DNA of 5,308 nt from Gemmatimonadaceae bacterium (GTDB lineage: Bacteria; Gemmatimonadota; Gemmatimonadetes; Gemmatimonadales; Gemmatimonadaceae), in NCBI GenBank assembly GCA_019689955.1, contig JADGGM010000263.1, forward strand, positions 1 to 5,308, given 5' to 3'. Both the position numbers and the translations under genes were made by a program. Of this stretch, positions 1 through 4,680 are shown piece after piece (the first letter of the stretch is position 1; every line of letters begins with the position of its first letter). The notes below the pieces were generated by a model. The model was not told the DNA's origin, did not search any database, and saw nothing but the letters and a program-made list of their open reading frames with translations.

Positions 1-17
1 GGAGCAGGACGGTCGGC

Positions 18-767
18 ATGTCGACGACGAAGGTGATCGGACGGGGAGTGGCGGCCGCGACCGCGGGGGTGCTGCTCGGCTGGGCGGGGTGGGCGGCCGT
101 GACGTGGGCGCGTTCCGGGCACATCCGTCGCGGGCGCCGGGCTGGCGAGCTCGCCGATCGGTGGCTGCCGGAGTACGAGGTGGACGAAGCCCACGACGTG
201 TACGTGGCCGCGCCGGCGGAGGTCACGTTCGCGGTGGCGACGGAGATGGGGATGCAGCGGTCGGCCGTGGCGCGCGCGATGGTCCGCGCGCGCGAGCGGC
301 TCATGGGCGCGCGCGGCGGGGGCGGTTGGCTCCCCGGTGGGATCGTGACGCAGATGCGCCGTTTGGGGTGGAGTGTGCTTGCCGAGGTGCCGGGGCGCGT
401 GGTGGTGCTCGGGACGGTCACGCAACCGTGGCACGGAGACGTCGAGTTCCACCCCGTGCCGGCGGACGAGTTTCGCGTCTTCGATCGTCCGGGGTTCGTG
501 AAGCTCGTGACGGTGCTCGCGGCGGAGCCGCTCGGGCCCGATGCGTCGCTGTTCCACGAGCAGACACGTGTCGCCACGACGGACACGGAGGCCCGGGCCC
601 GGTTCCGGCGGTACTGGGCGGTGTTCTCGCCCGGGATCTTGCTCATTCGACTGTCGCTCCGGCGGCTGGTGAAGCGGGAGGCGGAACGGCGCTATCGAGA
701 GGAGCGAGAGTCGTGGGACCGCGGCGGCGCGAGGCTGGTGCAATCAGAGCTTCAGAGTCGGGGGTGA
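18..767 (+). CDS. Membrane-anchored SRPBCC-fold protein
   Basis: The 249-residue product starts with a small-residue-rich hydrophobic stretch at about residues 9-31, likely one membrane anchor or uncleaved signal, followed by an arginine-rich cytoplasmic-type flank (HIRRGRR). From about residue 55 it reads as an SRPBCC/polyketide-cyclase-like helix-grip domain: the opening strand DVYVAAPAEVTFAVA (60-74), central strands (about 118-165), then the typical end ETRVATTDTEARARFRRYW with FSPGILLIR and a basic C-terminal helix (about 181-232). In this fold the C-terminal helix closes a hydrophobic ligand pocket; no ligand can be named. The ATG at 18 is preceded by GGAGCAGGA, a usable Shine-Dalgarno, and starts right before the anchor. 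The gene seems to stand alone or end an operon that begins left of the window. Fold-level assignment is fairly sure; biological role unknown. Confidence 0.8.
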   Translation: MSTTKVIGRGVAAATAGVLLGWAGWAAVTWARSGHIRRGRRAGELADRWLPEYEVDEAHDVYVAAPAEVTFAVATEMGMQRSAVARAMVRARERLMGARGGGGWLPGGIVTQMRRLGWSVLAEVPGRVVVLGTVTQPWHGDVEFHPVPADEFRVFDRPGFVKLVTVLAAEPLGPDASLFHEQTRVATTDTEARARFRRYWAVFSPGILLIRLSLRRLVKREAERRYREERESWDRGGARLVQSELQSRG

Positions 768-778
768 TGTCTCCCCCC
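760..778 (+). terminator. Possible short GC hairpin at the end of the SRPBCC gene
   Basis: Five G at 760-764 can pair with five C at 774-778 (one extra C at 773), with a loop of about 8-9 nt that holds the TGA stop codon. No T-run follows, so this is at best a weak or Rho-assisted terminator. A G/C run of this length in such GC-rich DNA can arise by chance. Confidence 0.25.
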
Positions 779-848
779 TGATGCTTCACGGCCAGGCCGA
801 GGCGTTCGGAGGCCATCCCCGCCGCCTGAGAGGAGACCAGGATGGGTG

Positions 849-877
849 TTGACTGGTGCAGTCGTGAGGATTATAAT
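849..877 (+). promoter_or_regulatory. Near-consensus sigma-70 promoter for the two-gene NTase module
   Basis: The -35 box TTGACT (849-854, five of six consensus bases) and the -10 box TATAAT (872-877, six of six) are separated by exactly 17 bp. The predicted transcription start is around A884, giving a leader of about 107 nt before the ATG at 991. The promoter sits at the edge of a strikingly AT-rich patch (871-910, 12 G/C of 40), while its surroundings are about two thirds G+C. No other stretch in the window resembles it. It points at the regulator/NTase pair and probably drives both genes. A match this good at optimal spacing is unlikely by chance in such GC-rich DNA. Confidence 0.75.
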
Positions 878-927
878 CATCTTAGTGAGGCATATAAGCA
901 TCTAATAGAGCGTATACGCACCAGTCA
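850..927 (+). promoter_or_regulatory. Candidate operator region: dyads around the promoter
   Basis: Three symmetric elements are visible. (1) GACTG-gtg-CAGTC (851-863), a 5-bp dyad that covers most of the -35 box. (2) GCGTATACGC (910-919), a perfect 10-bp palindrome about 26-35 nt downstream of the predicted start. (3) A perfect 10-bp inverted repeat, TGACTGGTGC (850-859) and GCACCAGTCA (918-927), whose arms enclose the promoter core and start site. The left arm lies upstream of the transcription start, so the long inverted repeat acts at DNA level, not as an RNA hairpin. The next gene encodes a winged-helix protein, so autorepression by binding or looping between the arms is the natural inference. 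Alternatively the 78-bp block with 10-bp terminal inverted repeats could be a tiny mobile-element relic, but no target-site duplication flanks it. Confidence 0.5.
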
Positions 928-990
928 GCGCGCATGTGGTTCGCACGATATCCGGCGAGCTGACACACTCCCGTCCGGCCGTAAGCTCCC

Positions 991-1995
991 ATGCGCCCGC
1001 CTGCACAGCGCCAGAGCGCACTGCGCGCCCCTCTGAATGACATTTTCGGCACCGAGGGGGCGGTGCGTTTGCTTCGCGTGCTCTCCACGGCCCGTTCGCC
1101 GATGGGCGTCGGGGCCTTGGCCGAGGCTGCGCGTCTCGAGCGAACCTCGACCCGTCGTGCCCTCGGCATGCTCCTCGACGCCGGTATCGTGGCAGTGCAG
1201 GGTCAAGCCAGGGCGTCCCGCTACGCCCTGCGGCGAGCGCACCCGCTCGCGTCTGCGATCACGGCGCTCTTTCAAGCGGAGCGCCGGCGCGCGCAGGCGG
1301 TGATGGACGGTATCCGAAGCGCGGTCGGACAGCTCTCGCCGCAGCCCATTGCCGTCTGGCTCGAAGGTGCCGTCGCCACGGAGACCGATGAGCCTGGAGA
1401 ACCACTGCTCATCCGCGTGGTGAGCTCCTCGGGGAACCTTCGAGAGACGATCGACCACCTGCGTGAGCGTCTCGCTGGGCTGGAGCAGGAGCTCGACGTC
1501 ACCATCGATGTCGTCGGGACGACGCCGGCGGACCTGGCGAGTCGCCTTCCTGAAGACCCTGTCTGGGACGCGAGGTTGCGGAGTGCCCGCAGCATTGCGG
1601 GGCTCCCTCCCGCTGCCTTTCTGGCCAAGGACAAGGAGAAGCCGACGCACCGGGTACGTACCCACGCCGAGCTCGATGAGCGCGCGCTCGCGACCGCCGC
1701 GGCGATCGCGGAGCGCCTCGAGCGCGATCCTTCCCTCGTGGCCCGGGCGCTGGATTTCGTGGAGCGCCGGCTGGCCGATGCGTCGCCGCGTGAGCGACAC
1801 GAGCTCGAGGAGTGGCGACGGCTCCTCCGCACGGCGTCACCGATGCGGCTGCGGCGGTTCTTGGTCGACCGCGGCGAGCGCGCCACCCGCTTGCGGCAGA
1901 CGCTCCCGTTCCTCGGCGTGCTCACTGACGAAGAGCGCGCGGCGCTCCTCGGGGCGACAGCGAATCAGCGAAGGCGTCGTGGGAGGGACACGTGA
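991..1995 (+). CDS. Winged-helix regulator with degenerate nucleotidyltransferase domain (antitoxin-like)
   Basis: The product has 334 residues. Residues 15-83 form a winged-helix domain: LNDIFGTEGAVRLLRVL leads in, the helix-turn-helix is at about 39-67, and a basic wing lies at 68-83. After a linker helix (84-113) residues 119-183 align by eye with the minimal NTase core, but the usual G-S becomes G126-A127 and the metal-binding D-x-D becomes P138-L-L140, so catalysis is not expected. Residues 225-325 are a charged helical region ending in SPMRLRRFLVDRGERATR and LPFLGVLTDEER, which I recall from small actinobacterial-type proteins found beside NTase genes (memory, unchecked). An in-frame TAA at 982-984 prevents a longer start; ATG 991 has no clear Shine-Dalgarno. 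The stop overlaps the next start by 4 bp. Likely role: DNA-binding autoregulator and partner or antitoxin of the downstream NTase; this is inference. Confidence 0.8.
   Translation: MRPPAQRQSALRAPLNDIFGTEGAVRLLRVLSTARSPMGVGALAEAARLERTSTRRALGMLLDAGIVAVQGQARASRYALRRAHPLASAITALFQAERRRAQAVMDGIRSAVGQLSPQPIAVWLEGAVATETDEPGEPLLIRVVSSSGNLRETIDHLRERLAGLEQELDVTIDVVGTTPADLASRLPEDPVWDARLRSARSIAGLPPAAFLAKDKEKPTHRVRTHAELDERALATAAAIAERLERDPSLVARALDFVERRLADASPRERHELEEWRRLLRTASPMRLRRFLVDRGERATRLRQTLPFLGVLTDEERAALLGATANQRRRRGRDT
1981..1987 (+). promoter_or_regulatory. Strong Shine-Dalgarno for the NTase gene, inside the regulator gene
   Basis: GGGAGGG lies 4 nt before the GTG at 1992, within the last codons of the regulator gene. 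It supports GTG 1992 as the true start and, with the GTGA stop/start overlap, translational coupling. The regulator's own ATG at 991 lacks any comparable site. Confidence 0.6.
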
Positions 1996-2552
1996 CGCGC
2001 GAGGAGCTCGAGCACGCGATCAGGGCAGCGTGCGATCTGACTGCGGACACGGAGATGATCGTCTTCGGGTCTCAGGCGATCCTCGGGCAGTATCCGGATG
2101 CACCCGAGGCGCTCCGACAGTCCGCCGAGGCGGACATGGCGCCAAAGCACGCCGTCGACAAGGTCGATCTCATCGATGCCATCCTTGGATTGGACTCCGA
2201 CTTCCATCGCACGCACGGCTTCTACGTGCACGGCGTGCCGCTCGAGACCGCGATCCTGCCCGAGGGGTGGGAGCGGCGGGTCGTGCGATTGCGGAACCAG
2301 AATACGCGCGAGAACACCGGGTGGTGTGTCGAGGCGCATGACCTGGCAGCGAGCAAGTTGGTCGCCTACCGCGACAAAGATCGCGACTTCGTCCGAGCGC
2401 TACTCGCGCACGAGCTGGTGAAGCCGTGGAAGCTGCGCCTGCGGATCGGGCAGCTCCCGGCCGATCCGACCGACCCGCAGCGCCACGATCGCCTGCGCCG
2501 GTGGCTCGATCGCACGGTGAAGGAGCTTCGTGCAGCCGAGAGCAACGACTAG
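1992..2552 (+). CDS. DUF6036-like nucleotidyltransferase (putative toxin or effector of the pair)
   Basis: The product has 186 residues. The core motif is [18 protein letters not shown] (24-41) with G26-S27 of the polymerase-beta-like NTase signature, followed by E46-A-D48 in the place of the usual D-x-D metal pair. [20 protein letters not shown] (75-94) and the helix [18 protein letters not shown] (117-134) match the pattern I know from proteins labelled DUF6036 or nucleotidyltransferase-like, mostly in actinobacteria and other high-GC phyla. Family enzymes would transfer a nucleotide to a protein, RNA or small-molecule acceptor; the substrate here is unknown. It starts at GTG within the regulator's stop (GTGA) and has a strong Shine-Dalgarno, so the two are co-translated. 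Length is normal for a complete single-domain protein. NTase family is likely; toxin, defence or other role is inferred only from the arrangement. Confidence 0.8.
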   Translation: MTREELEHAIRAACDLTADTEMIVFGSQAILGQYPDAPEALRQSAEADMAPKHAVDKVDLIDAILGLDSDFHRTHGFYVHGVPLETAILPEGWERRVVRLRNQNTRENTGWCVEAHDLAASKLVAYRDKDRDFVRALLAHELVKPWKLRLRIGQLPADPTDPQRHDRLRRWLDRTVKELRAAESND

Positions 2553-2589
2553 AGCGCAGCATCGAGGCGCGTTTCTGCGCTCGAGCGCA
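2552..2589 (+). terminator. Hairpin candidates just after the NTase gene
   Basis: GAGCGCAG (2552-2559, starting on the last base of the TAG stop) pairs perfectly with CTGCGCTC (2575-2582) around a 15-nt loop. The overlapping TGCGCTCGAGCGCA (2576-2589) is a perfect 14-bp palindrome, so two mutually exclusive hairpins can form. No U-tract follows either. The position fits transcription termination for the two-gene module; the missing T-run makes that uncertain. Confidence 0.35.
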
Positions 2590-2637
2590 TATGGCGAGGC
2601 CGACCCGCGCGTGGGAGGTCAGGTCGACACGCACGAG

Positions 2638-2748
2638 CACGGCGCATCGCCGACCACGGCGATGATGCACATCGCGATTCAGGAATCGCTCGACGGCACG
2701 GCCATCGAGTGGATGGGGACGGTGAGTGACGAGCAGTACGAGGGGTGA
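2638..2748 (+). pseudogene. 3' remnant of a cupin-domain protein gene
   Basis: The frame ending at TGA 2746-2748 reads [16 protein letters not shown], then [20 protein letters not shown]. This is the characteristic C-terminal end of small single-domain cupins (relatives of the mandelonitrile-lyase-like cupins, usually about 120-150 residues), where the HGA step follows the last barrel histidine and the protein ends in SDEQY. Upstream in the same frame there is no beta-barrel sequence (no HTHPLGQT-type metal motif), only unrelated codons back past 2590. So only about the last 36 residues survive and the first three quarters are gone. The intact end and its coupling to the next start show it was the first gene of a cupin/alcohol dehydrogenase operon. 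Family assignment rests on recall of the tail motif but is quite specific. Confidence 0.65.
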
Positions 2749-2760
2749 AGGAGATCGACG

Positions 2761-2832
2761 ATGCGAGGAGCCGTACTCTTCGGACCGCGCGACATTCGCT
2801 TCGTCGAGCGCGACGATCCGACGATCATCGAG
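2761..2832 (+). pseudogene. 5' remnant of a zinc-dependent alcohol dehydrogenase gene
   Basis: The Shine-Dalgarno AAGGAG (2748-2753) sits 7 nt before ATG 2761, and the first 24 codons read MRGAVLFGPRDIRFVERDDP then TIIE. This is the standard start of medium-chain, zinc-dependent alcohol dehydrogenases of the class that continues with PTDAIIR and a C-x-x-GSD zinc motif. After residue 24 that continuation is missing and the sequence becomes LTHDDTRM. The normal protein would have about 340-390 residues, so more than 90% is deleted. Its start is 12 nt after the cupin stop, the spacing of an intact operon junction. With ribosome binding site and start preserved, a short nonsense peptide could still be made if the region is transcribed. 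Confidence 0.7.
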
Positions 2833-2933
2833 CTGACGCACGACGACACGCGGATGCGAGAGACCGGGGAGAGATCCTCGCAGCCATGTACGCGCTCAAA
2901 GATGGTGCGCTACGCGATGCTCACCTCTATTGA
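2833..2933 (+). pseudogene. 3' remnant of a third gene, fused to the ADH start and frameshifted
   Basis: In frame with the alcohol dehydrogenase remnant the sequence reads LTHDDTRMRETGE, then loses sense at GAGAGA (2869-2874). Removing one GA/AG unit restores a continuous ending, GEILAAMYALKDGALRDAHLY, closed by TGA 2931-2933. The pattern of a strand, a glycine turn, K-DG and a last strand with AHLY resembles the C-terminus of NTF2/SnoaL-like proteins, which often occur near cupin and dehydrogenase genes; this family call is tentative. The piece looks like the tail of a gene that once lay downstream of the dehydrogenase, joined to it by a deletion and later inactivated by a 2-bp repeat expansion. 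From here to the convergent queG stop there are 60 bp with nothing recognisable. Confidence 0.4.
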
Positions 2934-2993
2934 GCGAGATGCTGACCGCGGCGCGGCGCTCCGGAAGCATCCCGTGTGTGTCGTGCGACTCGC

Positions 2994-4061
2994 TCAGCTG
3001 TCGTCGGCGATCCTTCCGAGTGCCAACGCCGCGTGCTCGCGCACGAGCGGCTCGGGATCAGCGAGCGCGCGCGTGAGCACGTCGACGTCCTCCGTGGTGC
3101 CCACGTTGGCGAGCACCACGGCCGCATTGCGCTTGAGCCCCCGCAGTTTGGCTCTCTTCATCGGCGATCGCCTGAACTCCGCTGCGAAATCCTCCTGCGA
3201 CATCGCGAGAATCTCCCGTGCGAGCGCCCGCGCACCCTTCCCCGCGATCACCTCTCTCGCCGCGAACGGCGAACCATCCGCCAGCTCCCGCGCGAACCGC
3301 ACGTTCCACGGGCACACCTCCTGGCAGATGTCGCACCCGTAGACGAGCGCCCCCACTCGTCCCCTCAGCTCCTCCGGCATCCCCTCGCGCGCTTCGATCG
3401 TGAGATACGAGATGCACCGCGTCGCGTCGAGCACCCGCGGCTCCACGATGGCATCGGTCGGGCAGGCGTCGATGCACCGCGTGCATCGCCCGCAGCGGTC
3501 CGCCTGGAACGGCGCATCCGGTGCGAGCTCGAGGTCCACGAACAACGCCCCGATGAAGAAGAACGAGCCGATGTGGGGATTGATGAGGTTCGTGTTCTTC
3601 CCGAACCACCCAAGCCCGGCGCGCCGGGCGAGGTCGCGTTCGAGGACCGGGCCCGTGTCGACGTACGGCCGGCCGTTCACCGGGTGGCCGACTTCGCCCT
3701 CGATCCACCGGTGCAGCTCGCGCAGCTTCTCGCGCATGATGTCGTGGTAATCGTCGCCGCGCGCGTAGCGGGCGACGGGGCCGGACGGGCTCCGGCCGCC
3801 GTAGTCGAGCGCCACGACCACGGCGCTGCGGGCGCCGGGGTGTGGGCGGCGCGAGTCGCGCCGCTCGGCGGCCCAGCGCGCGAGATAGTGCATCTCCCCG
3901 GCGTAGCCCCGCGCGAACCAGGCGTCGAACGCCGCCGCCGTCTCCGCCGGGCCGAGGGTCGTGAGGCCGACGAGATCGAAGCCGAGCCCGTAGGCCTGCG
4001 CCCTGATCCGCTCCTCGAGCGTGCGCGCGGCTCCGCCGACGGGGGCGGCCGCGGGGGTCAC
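2994..4061 (-). CDS. queG: Epoxyqueuosine reductase QueG
   Basis: This 355-residue protein performs the last step of queuosine synthesis: cobalamin-dependent reduction of epoxyqueuosine to queuosine at the wobble base of GUN-anticodon tRNAs. The N-terminal cobalamin-binding reductase domain (about 12-185) carries VDTGPVLERDLARRAGLGWF (134-153); its Asp135 is in the place of the family's proposed acid residue. Two 4Fe-4S motifs follow: C190-x2-C193-x2-C196-x3-C200-P, and C216 with C243-x2-C246-x3-C250-P. The C-terminus (about 300-355) has HEAT-like helices such as LKRNAAVVLANVG and EHAALALGRIAD. Length and all cysteines are normal. GTG at 4061 is chosen because it overlaps the upstream gene's stop by 4 bp (GTGA) and starts just before the domain; the 47-residue longer reading is antisense-like, low-complexity and lies inside the neighbouring gene. 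No queA or tgt is visible nearby. Confidence 0.95.
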   Translation of the reverse strand: MTPAAAPVGGAARTLEERIRAQAYGLGFDLVGLTTLGPAETAAAFDAWFARGYAGEMHYLARWAAERRDSRRPHPGARSAVVVALDYGGRSPSGPVARYARGDDYHDIMREKLRELHRWIEGEVGHPVNGRPYVDTGPVLERDLARRAGLGWFGKNTNLINPHIGSFFFIGALFVDLELAPDAPFQADRCGRCTRCIDACPTDAIVEPRVLDATRCISYLTIEAREGMPEELRGRVGALVYGCDICQEVCPWNVRFARELADGSPFAAREVIAGKGARALAREILAMSQEDFAAEFRRSPMKRAKLRGLKRNAAVVLANVGTTEDVDVLTRALADPEPLVREHAALALGRIADDS

Positions 4062-4309
4062 GGGCCCTGCCCTACCCAGCGCGCGTATCGGATGACATCC
4101 TCCGCTGGCGGCACCGCGTCCGCGTCGCCGTAGGCCGTGTACATGCGCCAGCGCAGGTACGCGCGCGACGGGAGCGGGAGGAACGGCGGCCGGCGGTACC
4201 ACCCGCGCCGGCGAAAGCGCCAGGCCACGCGCAGGAGGTCCACCGCGAGTGGCGGGTGGCGCAGCGCACGACCGGTGAGCGCGATGATGAGGCTCGGCCA
4301 GCTCGTCAT
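4058..4309 (-). CDS. Conserved small protein of unknown function upstream of queG
   Basis: The product has 83 residues from ATG 4309. It contains a hydrophobic/basic helix ALRHPPLAVDLLRVAWRFRR, then the conspicuous WYRRPPFLPLPS and YLRWRMYTAYGDADAVPPA, then EDVIRYARWVGQGP. The dense W/Y/P/R pattern and correct codon use argue for a real protein. I have seen similar small proteins in high-GC bacteria without an assigned function. Its stop overlaps the queG GTG start (GTGA), so the two form an operon with translational coupling. A GTG at 4375 would give 105 residues, but the extra 22 are Pro/Arg-rich and look non-homologous; neither start has a good Shine-Dalgarno. There is no clear transmembrane segment or metal motif. 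A link to tRNA modification would be only by context. Confidence 0.7.
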   Translation of the reverse strand: MTSWPSLIIALTGRALRHPPLAVDLLRVAWRFRRRGWYRRPPFLPLPSRAYLRWRMYTAYGDADAVPPAEDVIRYARWVGQGP

Positions 4310-4395
4310 GGGGCGACGGTGTGAGGGTCGGATCGGGTGGTCCCCGAGGCCGCGGGCGAACGACGGCCGCTTCACCTCAATCTCATGGGTCGGGA

Positions 4396-4659
4396 GTGCT
4401 CTCTCAACTGGGGTATCAGGCCGTCTCGCTGACCGGGGCGGCGCTCGTGCTCGTCGGGTTCGCGGGGCTGCAGCGCGGATGGCTGTCGCGCGAGGACCGG
4501 GCGTTCAACCTCCTCAACTTCGTCGGCTCCGCGCTCCTGGCGTGGGTGGCGATCGTGGACCGCCGGTGGGGGTTCATCGCGCTGGAGGTGATCTGGGCCC
4601 TCCTCTCCCTGCCGCCGCTCCTGGGACCGAAGCGCACCGGCGCGCGCGAGACGCGCTGA
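4396..4659 (+). CDS. Small CBU_0592-like integral membrane protein
   Basis: The 87-residue product consists almost only of three predicted membrane helices: about 5-25 (GYQAVSLTGAALVLVGFAGL), 37-54 (FNLLNFVGSALLAWVAIV) and 57-77 (RWGFIALEVIWALLSLPPLL). The order YQ..SL.G, then R..NLLN..GS.LL, then WGF..LE..WA..S is typical of the CBU_0592/DUF-type small membrane proteins, whose role is unknown. GTG 4396 puts the first helix right at the N-terminus; GGTCGGGA just before it is a poorly spaced ribosome site. A GTG at 4321 would give 112 residues, but the extra part is polar and low-complexity. It is divergent from the small queG-operon gene, with about 86 bp between that gene's ATG and this start; I see no clear -35/-10 pair there. 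It converges on the phosphatase-family gene. Confidence 0.75.
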   Translation: MLSQLGYQAVSLTGAALVLVGFAGLQRGWLSREDRAFNLLNFVGSALLAWVAIVDRRWGFIALEVIWALLSLPPLLGPKRTGARETR

Positions 4660-4680
4660 GGCGCGCCGCGTCGCGCCTCA
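4657..4680. terminator. Bidirectional hairpin containing both convergent stop codons
   Basis: TGAGGCGCG (4657-4665) and CGCGCCTCA (4672-4680) form a perfect 9-bp stem with a 6-nt loop (CCGCGT). The first three bases are the TGA of the + strand membrane-protein gene; the last three, read on the other strand, are the TGA of the minus-strand phosphatase-family gene. Both transcripts therefore end in the same hairpin with 18 bp between the stops. No T-run follows in either direction, so it is a U-less bidirectional terminator or 3'-end-stabilising structure. Confidence 0.7.

Noticed and set aside
850..927. MITE-like element with 10-bp terminal inverted repeats
   Set aside because: No target-site duplication, no second copy in the window, and the arms coincide with promoter elements, so an operator reading is simpler.
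871..928. Possible opposing minus-strand promoter using CTGACT (928-923) in the right inverted-repeat arm
   Set aside because: At 17-bp spacing the -10 would be TTAGAT, only three of six consensus bases, and no gene follows on that strand.
925..1800. Long minus-strand open frame opposite the regulator gene
   Set aside because: Antisense shadow with arginine/glycine-rich low-complexity translation; the + strand frame has a clear winged helix and operon overlap.
991..2552. Direct naming of the pair as AbiEi/AbiEii
   Set aside because: The gene order and logic are similar, but the regulator carries a pseudo-NTase domain and the NTase looks DUF6036-like; I cannot see AbiE-specific motifs.
2976..4133. 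Long + strand open frame (385 codons) opposite queG
   Set aside because: It is fully antisense to queG, arginine-rich with no recognisable domain, and arises from the high third-position GC of the real gene.
4062..4202. N-terminal extension of queG to a start at 4202
   Set aside because: The extra 47 residues lie inside the coding region of the small upstream gene and look random; GTG 4061 has the stop/start overlap and the normal family length.
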